Source: Pseudomonas entomophila (GTDB lineage Bacteria; Pseudomonadota; Gammaproteobacteria; Pseudomonadales; Pseudomonadaceae). Taken from it: 64,000 nucleotides of DNA. Made by a program: the position numbers and the translations under genes. The DNA is taken from NCBI RefSeq assembly GCF_018417595.1, contig NZ_CP070982.1:1017501-1081500 (forward strand). The letters are read 5' to 3'. Shown in pieces: positions 11,001 to 19,858 of this stretch (positions are counted from its first letter, which is position 1; each line of letters starts with the position of its first letter). The notes below the pieces were generated by a model. That model had not been told where the DNA came from. It searched no databases and saw only the letters and a list, made by a program, of their open reading frames with translations.

Positions 11001-14000
11001 TGGGCGGCAACGTCAACGGCGTCGGCGGCCTGACCAAGACCGGCAGCGGCACCCTAACCCTGAACGGCACCAACGGCAACCTGGGCAACACCAACCTCAA
11101 CGCCGGCACCCTGGTGCTCGGCAGCGCCAGCGCCCTTGGTCTCGGCCAGCTCAACGCGGCGGCCGGTACCACGCTGGACAGCAATACCGCGCTGAACATC
11201 GGCAACACCGTCAACCTGGGGGGCAACCTCACGATCACCGGCAGCAACGACCTGGGCCTGGGCGGCCTGGTCACCGGCGCCGGCAGCCTGACCAAGAACG
11301 GCGCCAGCAACCTCACCCTCAGCGGCGCCAACACCCTGGCCGGTGGCGTGACCCTCAATGCCGGCACCCTCACCCTGGGTAACAGCCAGGCCCTGGGCAG
11401 CGGCACCCTGACCGTCGGCGGCGCCAGCAACCTGGCCACCAGCGGCCCCCTGACCCTGGCCAACCAGGTGACGCTGAACGACACCTTGAGCCTGCCGAGC
11501 AACAACAACCTGACACTGAACGGCGTGATCAGCGGAACAGGTGGCTTGACCAAGACCGGTTCCGGCAGCCTGACGCTTGGGGCCGCCAACACCTACCAGG
11601 GCACCACCACCCTCGGGGCCGGCAACCTGACCCTGGGCAACAACACCGCCCTGGGCTCCGGCAACCTGGCCGTGACCGGCAACAGCACCCTGGCCAGCAT
11701 CGGTGTGTTGCAGGTGGCCAACGCCATCGGCCTTGGCACCGGCACCACCCTGGGTGTCAGCAACACCCAGACACTGACCCTCGATGGCGTCATCAGCGGT
11801 GACGGTGGCCTGAGCAAGCTGGGCAGTGGCCAGTTGATCCTCAACGGCAGCAACACCTACACCGGTGGCACCGCATTGCAAGCGGGCAGCCTGCTGCTGG
11901 GTAATGCCAGCGCCTTGGGCAGCGGCGCGCTGAACGTGAACGGCGCCGCCAGCCTCGACGCCAGCCAGGCACTGGCCCTGGGCAACGCTGTCAACCTGAG
12001 CGGTGGCAACCTCACCCTCGGCGGCAGCCAGGCGCTGACCTTCAACGGTGTGGTCGCGGGCAACAACAGCCTGATCAAGAACGGCGCCGCCAGCCTGACC
12101 CTCAACGGCAGCAATACCTACAGCGGCGGCACCACGCTCAATGGTGGCACCCTGGTGGTCGGCAGCAATACCGCCCTGGGCACCGGCGCCCTCAGCACCG
12201 GCGCCAACACCAGCCTCGATGCCAGCGGCGCGGGCGTCACCCTGGCCAATGCCGTGCACCTGGGCGGCACGCTCAACGTGCCGGGCAGCGCCAACCTCAC
12301 CCTCAATGGCGTACTCGACGGCGCCGGCGGCCTGAACAAGTCGGGCGCCGCCACCCTGACCCTCAACGGCGCCAACAACTACCTCGGTGGCACCACCCTT
12401 GGCGCCGGCCAGCTGGTGGTCGGCAACGACAACGCGCTGGGGCAGGGTGCCCTGACCGTGGCCGGGGCCTCGACCCTGAGCGCCGGCAGCAGTGTCACCC
12501 TGGCCAACAACGTCACCCTCAATGCCGGCCTCACCGTCGCCGGCAGCAATGACCTGACCCTCAACGGCGTGCTCAACGGCACCGCCGGCCTGGTCAAGAA
12601 CGGCAGCGGCAACCTGACCCTCAACGGCAACAATGGCTATCAGGGTGGCACCCAGCTCAACGCCGGGCGCCTGACCGTGGGCAACAGCGGTGCCCTGGGC
12701 ACCGGCACCCTGGCGGTCACCGCCGATGCTACCCTGGCCAACAGCGCACCCATGGCCCTGGGCAACACCATCGCCCTGAGCAACGGTGCCAACCTGACCG
12801 TCGAAGCCGCCAACGCGCTGATCCTCAGCGGCGACCTCGGCGGCAGCGGCAACCTGGTCAAGACCGGTGTCGATGACCTCACCCTGGTCGGCGTCAAGAC
12901 CTTCACCGGCAACGTCGATATCCAGGCCGGTTCCCTTACCGCCCTGGGCAGCGGCGTGCTGGCCAACGTCGACACCCTCAACGTCGGCGCCAGCGGCCAG
13001 CTCAACCTCAACGGCAATGCCAGCCTGGGCAGCCTGACCGGCAGCGGCCAGGTCGATGTCGGTATCGGCAGCGTGCTGAGCCTGGGCAGCAACAACCTCA
13101 GCAGCACCTTCGCCGGCGGCCTCAACGGCCTCGGTGGCCTGACCAAGGTCGGTACCGGCACCCTGACCCTGTCGGGCACCGGCAACCTGGCCGACAACAC
13201 CCAGGTCAACGGCGGCACCCTGAAAGTCGATGGCAGCCTGGGCAGCAACCTGCTGACCGTCGCCAGCGGTGCCACCCTGACCGGTAGCGGCACCGCCAAT
13301 GCCACCGTGGTCATCAACAACGGCGGCCACCTGGCCGGGCAGAGCGGCAGCACCCTGGGGCTCGGCAGCCTGGTGCTCAACAGCGGCTCGATCGTCGACG
13401 TCGGCCTGGGCGCGCCGTCCACCGGTGGCACCGCGCTGTTCAACGTCGGCGGCAACCTGACCCTCGACGGCACCCTCAATGTCGGCAGCATCGGCGGCTT
13501 CGGCAACGGTGTGTACCGGATCTTCGACTACACCGGCTCGCTCACCGACAACGGCCTGGACTTCGGCAGCCTGCCGGGGGGCGTGGGCCTCGGTGACGTG
13601 AGCCTGCAGACCGCCCTGGCCAACCAGGTCAACCTGCTGGTCAGCGCCGCTGGCCTGAACATCCAGTTCTGGGACGGCAGCCAGAGCGTGGCCAACGGCC
13701 AGGTCGACGGCGGCGCGGGTGTGTGGAACGCCGCCAACACCAACTGGACCGACCTCAACGGCGTGACCAACAGCACCTGGGGCAGCACCTTCGCGGTGTT
13801 CCAGGGCACGGCGGGCGACGTCACCGTCGACGGCAGCCAGACCGTCAACGGCATGCAGTTCGTCACCAACGGCTATCGCCTGCTGGCCGGCACGGGCGGG
13901 GCGCTCGACCTGATCAACGGCTCCAGTGGCGATACCAGCGTGCGCGTCGACCCGGGCGTGACGGCCACCCTCGATGTCGGTTTGACCGGTGTCGGCAAGC

Positions 14001-17000
14001 TGAACAAACTCGACACCGGCACCCTGGTGCTCAATGGCAGTAACAGCTACAGCGGCGGCACCACCCTCAGTGGTGGCACCCTGGTGCTGGGCAACAACAG
14101 TGCCCTGGGCAGTGGCGTGCTCGACACCGCCGCAGGCACCACCCTCGACAGCAACGCCGCGGTGGCCTTGGGCAACGCCGTCGTCCTGGGTGGCCCGCTG
14201 AATATCGCCGGCAGCAACAACCTCGCGCTCAACGGCAACATCAGTGGTGCCGGTGGCCTGCTCAAGGCCGGCAGTGCGCGCCTGGCGCTGGCGGGCAACA
14301 ACACCTTCGCCGGCAACACCGCGCTCAACGGCGGCACCCTGGTGCTGGGCTCCAACACCGCGCTGGGCACCGGCAGCCTGAACGCCGCCAGCGGCACCAG
14401 CCTGGACAGCAGCCAGGCCGTCACCCTGGCCAACAACGTCAACCTGGCCGGCCCGCTCACGGTGCTGGGCGGCAACGACCTGACCCTCGGCGGCAGCGTC
14501 GCCGGCGCAGGCCGCCTGCTCAAGGCCGGCGCCGCGCGCTTCGCGCTGATGGGCGCCAACACCTACAGCGGCGGCACCGACCTGCAGTCCGGCACTCTGG
14601 TGGTCGGCAACAACGCCGCCCTTGGTACCGGCGGCCTGGACGTCACCGGCAACGCCAACCTCGACAGTGCCAGCGCCGTCAGCCTGACCAACCCGGTGAA
14701 TGTCAGCGGCATCCTCAACGTGCTGGGCAGCAACGACCTGCAACTGGATGGCGTGCTCAGCGGAGGCGGCACGCTCAACAAAAGCGGCCTGGCCGACCTG
14801 ACGCTGTCGGGCAACAACACCTTCAGCGGCGTGCTCAACATCCTCTCCGGCAGCCTGAGCACCATCGGCACCACCGCCCTGGGCACCCAGAGCGCGCTGA
14901 ACGTCAGCACCGGCGCCAACCTCAACCTCGACGGCAACACCACCCTTGGCGACATCGGCGGCACCGGCGCGATCCAGATCGCCACCGGCAACAGCCTGAA
15001 CGTCGAAGGCGGGGTGTTCGATGGCAATATCGCGGGCACTGGCACCCTGAACAAACTGGGCGCCGGCACCCTGTCGCTGAGCGGCAGCAACAGCCACACC
15101 GGCAACACCAACGTGCAGGCTGGCCGGCTGCGGGTGAACGGTTCGCTGGCCAGCAGCGCGGTCAACGTCGCCAGCGGTGCCACCCTGTCCGGCGCCGGTA
15201 GCCTCGGCGGCGCAGTGACCGTGGCCAGCGGCGGTGCCCTTGCGGCCACCAGCGGCGCCACCCTGAGCACGGGCAACCTGATCCTGGACAACGGCTCGAG
15301 CTTCAACGCGGCCCTCGGTGCACCGGTCGGTGGCGCCGCCGCGCTGGTCGATGTGGCGAACAATCTCACCTTGGGCGGCACCCTCAATGTCACCGACATC
15401 GGCGGCTTCGGCGCCGGGGTGTACCGCCTGTTCGCCTATGGCGGGAGCCTGGTCAACAACGGCCTGGCCATCGGCAGCGCGCCGGTGCCGGTCACCGACC
15501 TGACCGTGCAGACCGCCGTCGCCAACCAGGTCAACCTGGTGGTCGGCGGGGCCAGCAACGTGCTGTTCTGGGATGGCAGCCAGAGCGTCGCCAACGGCCT
15601 GATCGACGGTGGCAGCGGCACCTGGAACGCCGTCAACAGCAACTGGACCGACGCCAACGGCGTGCTCAACCAGACCTGGAACGACACCTTCGCCGTGTTC
15701 CAGGGCGCGCCGGGCACCGTCACCGTCGACGGCAGCCACACCATCACCGGCCTGCAGTTCAGTACCAATGGCTATGTGCTCAACGCCGGCGCCGCGGGTG
15801 AACTGCTGGGCAACGGCGCCACCAACCTGCGCGTCGACACGGGCGTCACTGCCACCCTCAATGTCGCCCTCAACGGTACCGGCAGCCTCGCCAAGCAGGA
15901 CGCCGGCACCCTGGTGCTCAACGTCGCCAACGGTTACAGCGGTGGCACCGCGCTCAACGGCGGCACCTTGATGGTGGGCCATGACAGCGCGCTGGGCAGC
16001 GGTACCCTGACCGCCGCAGCCGGCACCACGCTGGACAGCAACAAGGCGGTCACCCTGGCCAACAGCGCTGTGCTCAATGGCGCCCTGGCCATTGCTGGCA
16101 GCAACGCCCTGACCCTCAACGGCGCCATCAGCGGCAGCGGCAGCCTGGTCAAGAACGGTGCCGGCCAGCTGACCCTGGGCGGCGCCAACAGTTACACCGG
16201 CGGCACCCAGATCAACGCCGGCAGCGTGGTGGGCAACAGCACCAGCCTGCAGGGCGCCATCCTCAACAACGCCGCGCTGACCTTCGAGCAGAACGCCAAC
16301 GGCAGTTACACAGGCAACCTCACCGGCAACGGTACCTTGACCAAGAACGGCAGCGGCGAACTGCTGCTGACCGGCATCAACGGCCTGACCGGCGCCACCA
16401 CCGTCAACGCCGGCAGCCTGCTGGTCAACGGCCGGCTCGACAGTGCCACCGTGCAGGTCGCCACCGGCGCCCGCCTGGGCGGCAGCGGCACCTACGGCGG
16501 CACCGTGCAGATCGCCGACGGCGCCACCCTGGCCGCAGGCCAAAGCGCAACGCCGTTGACCGTGGGCAACCTCAACCTGAGCTCGGGCAGCGCCCTGGAC
16601 TTCAGCCTGGGTGCCCCGGCCGCGTCCACGACGGTGGTCAAGGTCAACGGTAACCTGGTGCTCGACGGCACGCTGAACATCACCAATCTCGGTGGCTTCG
16701 GCACCGGTGTCTACCAGCTGTTCAGCTACAGCGGCAGCCTTACCGACAACGGCCTGGTGTTCGGCGCCATCCCCGGTGGCGTGGCCCTGGCCGACCTCGG
16801 CCTGCAAACCGCCATCGCCAACCAGCTCAACCTGGTGGTGCAGAACTACGGTGAAGAGCTGCAGTTCTGGAACGGCGGCAAGACCAACCCCGACGGCAGC
16901 ATCGGTGGCGGCAGCGGTACCTGGGGCCCGAACACCAACTGGACCAATGCGTCCGGCACCGCCTCCACTGGCTGGAGCGGCCAGTACGCCGTGTTCGGCG

Positions 17001-19030
17001 GCGCCCCGGGCACCGTCACCGTGGTCGGCAACCAGTCGTTCTCCGGCATGCAGTTCCTCAGCGACGGCTACCAGGTGGTCCCGGGCGCGGGCGGCAGCCT
17101 GACCCCGGTCAACGAGGCTGATGGTGGCCTGGCGCCGGTGCGGGTCAATGCCGGCGCCACCGCCGTGGTCAGCGCACCGCTGGTGGGCACAGGCGGTATC
17201 GAGAAGCTCGACGCCGGCACCCTGGTGCTCAGTGGCGCCAACACCTACAGCGGCGGTACCACCGTCAGCGGTGGCACCCTGGTGGGCAACACCACCAGCC
17301 TGCAGGGCAACATTCTCAACAACGCCAGCCTGGTGTTCCAGCAATCGGTCAACGGCACCTTCAATGGCACCCTGAGCGGCACCGGTACCACCACCAAGCA
17401 AGGGGCCGGTACCCTGCTGCTGACCGGCAACCAGCCCACCACCGGCGCGTTCAACGTCAACCAGGGCGTGCTCCAGGTCGGTGACGCGGCCCACCCAGGC
17501 ACCACCCTCGGCGCCCAGGTGACCGTGGCCAACGGCGCCGCGCTGACCGGCAACGGCACCGTCGGCGGGCTGGTCAACAACGGCACGGTGATGCCCGGGC
17601 CAGGCGGCAACCTGAACGTGGCCGGCAACTTCACCAACGGCCCCAGCGGCACCCTGGTCATCGACCTCGGCGTCGAGCCGGTGAACTACCTGAACGTGGG
17701 CGGTACCGCCAACCTGGGCGGCAGCCTGCAGGTGCTGAACGTCGACGATGATGACGGGGTGTATACCGTGGTCAACGCGGCCGGTGGCATCAATGGCACC
17801 TTTGCCGGCACCAACCTGAGCAACTCGGCGTTCCTCAACAGTGTGCTCGCCTATGGCACCAACCAGGTGACCCTGTCGGTCAGCCGCAACGGCACCTCGT
17901 TCGCCGACGTCGCCGCCTCCGGCAACCAGCGCGGTGTCGCCACCGCCCTGGAAAGCGCCGGGGCCCCGGCGGCGCTGCGCAACACCATCGTGACCATGGA
18001 CCGCGACTCGGCGCGCAGCGCCTTCGACAGCCTGTCCGGCGAGATCCATGCCAGCACCGCGACCGTGCTGATCGAGGACTCGCGCTACATTCGCGACGCG
18101 GTCAACGACCGCCTGCGCCAGGCCGACTGCACCCGCGAGAACGACCCACGGCGCACCCTGGCGCCCACCGCCAACCAGCAGCTCACCAGCGAAGGTTGCC
18201 AGGGCCAGGCCGTGGGCTGGATCCGCGCCATCGGCGGTTGGGGGGACTACGACGGCAACAGCAACCATGCCAGCGTCGACCGCGACCTGTCGGGCTTCAT
18301 GCTGGGTGTGGACCGTGCACTGGATGACGAGTGGAAGGTCGGTGTCGCCGCGGGCTACACCCGCTCCAGCATCGACGCCCACCGTCGTCGTTCGGACGCT
18401 ACCGTCGACAGCTACCACCTGACCACCTACCTGGGTTACCAGCTCGACGCCTTCGCCGCACGCCTGGGCGTGGCTTACGCCTGGCACGACATCGACACCA
18501 AGCGCGATGTCGCGGTGGGCAGCTACGACGACCGCCTCAAGGCCAAGTACAAGGCACGCAGCGCCCAGGTGTTCGGCGAGGTGGGGTATGCCATCGATGC
18601 CGGTGGTATCGCCCTGGAGCCGTTCGCCGGGTTGGCCTACGTCAACTACGACAGCGACACCGCCCATGAGAAGGGTGGGGCTGGGCGGTTGGAGGGCAAG
18701 GTCGACCAGGACGTGACCTACTCCACCCTCGGTGTGCGGGCGGGCAAGCACATCAAGCTCGACAGTGGTGGCACCATCACGCCACGGGTCTCGGTGGGCT
18801 GGCGCCATGCTTTCGGTGACGACAAGCCGGATGCCGACCTGCGCTTTATCGACGGGGGTTCCGGGTTCAGCACCGAGGGCGTGCCGATTGCCAAGGATGC
18901 GGCAGTGGTCGAGGCCGGGCTGGACCTGAGCGTCGGGGCCAGTGGCAAGCTGGGGGTTGGGTATTCCGGGCAGTTGTCCAACGAGAACCGCGACCATGGG
19001 GTGGTGGTGAGCTTCAGCATGGGGTTCTGA
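5054..19030 (+). CDS. Giant repeat-rich autotransporter adhesin (type Va)
   Basis: 4658-aa surface protein, predicted to be secreted by Sec and then through its own C-terminal barrel. GTG start preceded by GAAGGAGCT. Residues 1-38 are a signal peptide (basic n-region, hydrophobic LSLAISLGVGALAFGL core, likely cleavage after ALA). Residues ~340-4090 are dozens of autotransporter-associated beta-strand repeats of the type NTYSGGTTLNAGTL..GN..ALGTGAL, each about 85 aa, which should stack as a beta-helix. Four larger linker units start around FW(D/N)G at residues 1626, 2872, 3505 and 3938. A helical stretch (~4320-4370) leads into the barrel (~4390-4658), which ends in SMGF with a terminal aromatic residue. 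The passenger is rich in Gly, Asn, Ser and Thr and almost free of Cys. No protease motif is seen, so an adhesin or biofilm role is inferred. Very long antisense frames here are composition artefacts. Confidence 0.95.
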   Translation: MDRRAASRFPSRFSHLSLAISLGVGALAFGLTSEQALAVCSAAGSIITCNGAANPLAPSYTNGGSGLTVNVNPGASLGTLLGVGGTSLSLAGNNNTLNNSGTIDPTLLGLLSIQSSAVLIGNTGTGSTLNINNNATGVIKGTGALLGANLLNLTGMALDARNGAAGTTTISNAGSIGSSALASLTLVSEDTPVIAVTGGSTVNFTNTGTILGRAAFEASAAGNTFTNAGTLTGSLAMGANSTNRFNAITGSSVSAGLGVGVALLVTSNPNLAFAAAGKIDGGAGGTNTLALQNAIGGGSGTSGSGTINATNYINFSRLIVDSGTWSLIGQVLNGTTQTTLNGGALSFDNSSAFGSGGITVNGGSLQGSVGGLSLANALTLNAGLSVGGANDLALNGVVSGVGGLTKTGAGLLTLGATNTYSGGTTLAAGGLNLTSAAALGSGGLTVSGAGSLQGSVPLVLNNNVTLNAALTLPGSNALTLGGVLSGTGSLVKSGSGGLTLNGVNTYSGGTTMASGTLTLGNASGLGSGALGLTGNGTLDTTATMTLANAINLGSNTLTLPGNNALTLNGLIGGTGSLVKNGAADLTLNGVNTFSGGTSLGAGKLTVGDSAALGTGALALTGNASLDASTGVSLANALNLGANTLNLLGTSATTLGGVISGTGALIKNGAGDLTLNGNSTFSGGLTLNTGKLTVGHSNALGGGALTLGGNASLDASTTVNLGNAVNLGANTLNLLGTSATTLGGVISGTGALVKSGSAGLTLNGSNTFSGGTTLNAGVLTVGNNNALGTGALSLGGNASLDAGATVNLGNAINLGGNTLTLPGSNAATLGGVISGTGALVKNGGSNLTLSGANTFSGGLSLNAGTLTLASAAALGTGALSVGGASTLANTTAFTLNNGVNLGANLTLAGANNLVLAGNLSGTGGLTKNGSASLTLAGNNTQSGVTTLNAGTLVLGSATALGSGALNAAAGTTLDTSVAGLNIGNAVSLSGNLTLAGSNDLTLGGVISGVGGLTKNGSTTLTLTGANTQVGATNLNAGAIVVGSNTALGSGALNAAAGTSLDASSAVNLGNAVNLAGALGIGGSANLGLGGLISGAGSLIKNGSATLTLSGPNAYLGGTTLNAGGLVLGNGAALGVGKLTVAGAGSLDTTAALSVGNAVTLDADLTLAGSNNLSLNGVIDGTGRLIKNGTATLTLGGLNSYAGGTLLNAGGLVLGNGSALGTGTLTVGGAASLDNSSAISLGNNVALDANLTLGGSNALTLGGVLSGAGQLVKNGAATLTLDGVNTYTGGTTLNAGGVVVGNGGALGSGALNVTGVASLDNSAALTLANDIGLGANLTLGGSNNLTLSGALSGTGGLIKNGLADLTLTGNNTFSGAIDLVGGSLTTVGTGALGNASSLNVGAGASLNLGASAGVGSLSGAGTVNVAGGGNLTVGGNNSNNVFSGVLAGAGGLIKNGTGSLELSGVNVLAGNTSVNAGLLNITGALASANVQVNSGASLGGTGSLLGALDIANGAHLLANSGATLATGALTLHSGSILDFGLGSPSTGGTALVNVNGNLTLDGTLNVTDIGGFGTGIYRLFDYTGALVDNGVVIGSVPGSVLPGDLQVQTSIGSQINLLVGGATGTVQFWDGGQSVPNGVIDGGTGTWNGVNTNWTDVNGVLNNTWTSDFAVFQGTAGDVTVVGTQAATGLQFVTNGYRLIGAGGLDLVNGSNGAFTVRVDPGVTATLNVGLSGSGQLAKLDSGTLVLNAANSYSGGTLFNGGSIVVGNNTAFGTGAVSAAAGTNLDSNTAVTLGNAFALGGALTVGGSADLGLAGVVSGTGSVIKAGGANLTLGNANTYSGGTSLGAGTLTLGNAQALGTGGLTVTGAASLDTSANLALANTIALNANLTLPGSNDLTLNGALSGTGGLIKAGASTLTLNGSNSQQGSTSLNGGTLVVGSNTALGTGALNALGGSTLSSNANVTLANQLNLAGNLTIAGAQNLTLGGNVNGVGGLTKTGSGTLTLNGTNGNLGNTNLNAGTLVLGSASALGLGQLNAAAGTTLDSNTALNIGNTVNLGGNLTITGSNDLGLGGLVTGAGSLTKNGASNLTLSGANTLAGGVTLNAGTLTLGNSQALGSGTLTVGGASNLATSGPLTLANQVTLNDTLSLPSNNNLTLNGVISGTGGLTKTGSGSLTLGAANTYQGTTTLGAGNLTLGNNTALGSGNLAVTGNSTLASIGVLQVANAIGLGTGTTLGVSNTQTLTLDGVISGDGGLSKLGSGQLILNGSNTYTGGTALQAGSLLLGNASALGSGALNVNGAASLDASQALALGNAVNLSGGNLTLGGSQALTFNGVVAGNNSLIKNGAASLTLNGSNTYSGGTTLNGGTLVVGSNTALGTGALSTGANTSLDASGAGVTLANAVHLGGTLNVPGSANLTLNGVLDGAGGLNKSGAATLTLNGANNYLGGTTLGAGQLVVGNDNALGQGALTVAGASTLSAGSSVTLANNVTLNAGLTVAGSNDLTLNGVLNGTAGLVKNGSGNLTLNGNNGYQGGTQLNAGRLTVGNSGALGTGTLAVTADATLANSAPMALGNTIALSNGANLTVEAANALILSGDLGGSGNLVKTGVDDLTLVGVKTFTGNVDIQAGSLTALGSGVLANVDTLNVGASGQLNLNGNASLGSLTGSGQVDVGIGSVLSLGSNNLSSTFAGGLNGLGGLTKVGTGTLTLSGTGNLADNTQVNGGTLKVDGSLGSNLLTVASGATLTGSGTANATVVINNGGHLAGQSGSTLGLGSLVLNSGSIVDVGLGAPSTGGTALFNVGGNLTLDGTLNVGSIGGFGNGVYRIFDYTGSLTDNGLDFGSLPGGVGLGDVSLQTALANQVNLLVSAAGLNIQFWDGSQSVANGQVDGGAGVWNAANTNWTDLNGVTNSTWGSTFAVFQGTAGDVTVDGSQTVNGMQFVTNGYRLLAGTGGALDLINGSSGDTSVRVDPGVTATLDVGLTGVGKLNKLDTGTLVLNGSNSYSGGTTLSGGTLVLGNNSALGSGVLDTAAGTTLDSNAAVALGNAVVLGGPLNIAGSNNLALNGNISGAGGLLKAGSARLALAGNNTFAGNTALNGGTLVLGSNTALGTGSLNAASGTSLDSSQAVTLANNVNLAGPLTVLGGNDLTLGGSVAGAGRLLKAGAARFALMGANTYSGGTDLQSGTLVVGNNAALGTGGLDVTGNANLDSASAVSLTNPVNVSGILNVLGSNDLQLDGVLSGGGTLNKSGLADLTLSGNNTFSGVLNILSGSLSTIGTTALGTQSALNVSTGANLNLDGNTTLGDIGGTGAIQIATGNSLNVEGGVFDGNIAGTGTLNKLGAGTLSLSGSNSHTGNTNVQAGRLRVNGSLASSAVNVASGATLSGAGSLGGAVTVASGGALAATSGATLSTGNLILDNGSSFNAALGAPVGGAAALVDVANNLTLGGTLNVTDIGGFGAGVYRLFAYGGSLVNNGLAIGSAPVPVTDLTVQTAVANQVNLVVGGASNVLFWDGSQSVANGLIDGGSGTWNAVNSNWTDANGVLNQTWNDTFAVFQGAPGTVTVDGSHTITGLQFSTNGYVLNAGAAGELLGNGATNLRVDTGVTATLNVALNGTGSLAKQDAGTLVLNVANGYSGGTALNGGTLMVGHDSALGSGTLTAAAGTTLDSNKAVTLANSAVLNGALAIAGSNALTLNGAISGSGSLVKNGAGQLTLGGANSYTGGTQINAGSVVGNSTSLQGAILNNAALTFEQNANGSYTGNLTGNGTLTKNGSGELLLTGINGLTGATTVNAGSLLVNGRLDSATVQVATGARLGGSGTYGGTVQIADGATLAAGQSATPLTVGNLNLSSGSALDFSLGAPAASTTVVKVNGNLVLDGTLNITNLGGFGTGVYQLFSYSGSLTDNGLVFGAIPGGVALADLGLQTAIANQLNLVVQNYGEELQFWNGGKTNPDGSIGGGSGTWGPNTNWTNASGTASTGWSGQYAVFGGAPGTVTVVGNQSFSGMQFLSDGYQVVPGAGGSLTPVNEADGGLAPVRVNAGATAVVSAPLVGTGGIEKLDAGTLVLSGANTYSGGTTVSGGTLVGNTTSLQGNILNNASLVFQQSVNGTFNGTLSGTGTTTKQGAGTLLLTGNQPTTGAFNVNQGVLQVGDAAHPGTTLGAQVTVANGAALTGNGTVGGLVNNGTVMPGPGGNLNVAGNFTNGPSGTLVIDLGVEPVNYLNVGGTANLGGSLQVLNVDDDDGVYTVVNAAGGINGTFAGTNLSNSAFLNSVLAYGTNQVTLSVSRNGTSFADVAASGNQRGVATALESAGAPAALRNTIVTMDRDSARSAFDSLSGEIHASTATVLIEDSRYIRDAVNDRLRQADCTRENDPRRTLAPTANQQLTSEGCQGQAVGWIRAIGGWGDYDGNSNHASVDRDLSGFMLGVDRALDDEWKVGVAAGYTRSSIDAHRRRSDATVDSYHLTTYLGYQLDAFAARLGVAYAWHDIDTKRDVAVGSYDDRLKAKYKARSAQVFGEVGYAIDAGGIALEPFAGLAYVNYDSDTAHEKGGAGRLEGKVDQDVTYSTLGVRAGKHIKLDSGGTITPRVSVGWRHAFGDDKPDADLRFIDGGSGFSTEGVPIAKDAAVVEAGLDLSVGASGKLGVGYSGQLSNENRDHGVVVSFSMGF
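6001..17290 (+). repeat. Coding tandem and higher-order repeats inside the autotransporter
   Basis: Two levels of repetition. The short unit is about 255 nt and encodes a beta-helix coil (start of a typical unit: AACACCTACAGCGGCGGC). The long unit is a linker of about 700 nt running from a LDF-GLG-P region through FWDG, NxNWTD and AVF-G to NGYxL. It is centred near nt 9930, 13670, 15570 and 16870. Linker copies 1 to 3 are close in sequence; the fourth is more diverged. The spacing between linkers shrinks along the gene (about 3.7, 1.9 and 1.3 kb). Confidence 0.85.
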
Positions 19031-19148
19031 GGGGGACGGGAGAGGGGCGGCGCTCATGAGATCGAGCGCCGCTCGCGGATGAATCCGCTCCTACAATTAT
19101 TGCAACGTGGGCATGATTGTCCGCCTTGTGGGCACGACGCGGTATCTC

Positions 19149-19240
19149 GGCTGGCAACCATGGCCTCACAGGTGCGGCACGTTGCAACAGATGTAGGAGC
19201 GGATTCATCCGCGATGCGCCGCGCGGGCGGCGCTCGATCT
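19149..19240. repeat. Left copy of an inverted ~83-bp repeat containing a REP
   Basis: The segment GGCTGGCAACCATGGCCT...GTAGGAGCGGATTCATCCGCGATGCGCCGCGCGGGCGGCG recurs in opposite orientation at about 22158-22240 with only a couple of mismatches. A lone REP arm (CGCGGATGAATCCGCTCCTACA) also lies upstream at about 19075-19096. The two inverted copies bracket the accessory island. Confidence 0.8.
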
Positions 19241-19399
19241 CATGGTCGCTGCAACTCCCCCGGCGAACACTTCGAAAAGCCAACGCCTAACCTCCGTCAG
19301 ACATTTCCGAATCTGAAACAAAATCCTTCAGCCGGTCGGCGCTTGGGACCTATCCTACGCGCCTGCCGGAAGGCTCCGAATTGGCTGGAAATTACTCCG

Positions 19400-19565
19400 G
19401 GGGTAACGTCGCTGGGTCGTCAAATTTGGCGACCGGGTGTGAGAAGCCCGTTGTGTAACCAAGTCGACCTTCCAGACTATGGCGGTCGTACGCGTGCAGG
19501 CTTTGGCCTGGCCGTGGATTTCATGGTTGCACACGGTCTTCTCACCATGCGTACGGCTGCCACCC
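19400..19565 (+). ncRNA. Structured leader with internal antisense pairing (possibly c4-like RNA)
   Basis: The transcript leading into the 19613 gene can pair with itself at two places. GTGAGAAG (19439-19446) is complementary to CTTCTCAC (19538-19545). A 17-nt arm at 19480-19496 is complementary to 19546-19562, and its three non-Watson-Crick positions are all G-U wobbles. A local hairpin GGTCG...CGACC lies at about 19414-19434. This order (a hairpin, then two segments complementary to two sites just before an ORF) resembles the c4 antisense RNAs of P1/P4-type phages. That identity is my inference; the complementarity is seen directly. Confidence 0.45.
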
Positions 19566-19612
19566 TTGTCTGTGAGAAGGATGGAGGTGGCTTCTTCATT
19601 GAAGGAGTGACC

Positions 19613-19858
19613 ATGAAAAAACTAGTACCTGACCCACCTTACCCAATCCCCTTCGTCACCATCATCAGCGACCTCGCCCCCGAGGAAGCCATGGCCCACG
19701 CCAACAAGCTGATGCACACCCTCAGCGACACCATTCACGCCTACACCCACTGCCCACGCGACGAACGCCTGGACGTGCTGATGGACAGCGCCGAAATCCT
19801 CGCTCAACTGGTCATCGCGTTGGTCCGCCACGCTCGGGCCAAGGGGGCGCCGGTATGA
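19613..19858 (+). CDS. Small conserved-type protein of unknown function, partner of the DUF3077 gene
   Basis: 81-aa protein, mostly helical, rich in Ala, Leu, Asp and His, with no signal peptide or membrane segment. Start ATG 19613 follows GAAGGAGTGACC, an excellent ribosome site; the frame is open upstream to 19079 but that part crosses REP sequence and the structured leader. Its stop overlaps the next start as ATGA (19855-19858), so the pair is translationally coupled. I do not recognise a function. Similar small genes sit next to DUF3077 genes in many Pseudomonas genomes, as far as I recall. Confidence 0.75.
   Translation: MKKLVPDPPYPIPFVTIISDLAPEEAMAHANKLMHTLSDTIHAYTHCPRDERLDVLMDSAEILAQLVIALVRHARAKGAPV

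Noticed and set aside
19079..19612. N-terminal extension of the 81-aa gene to a 259-aa protein
   Set aside because: The extension covers REP sequence and the structured leader; the ATG at 19613 has an excellent ribosome site.
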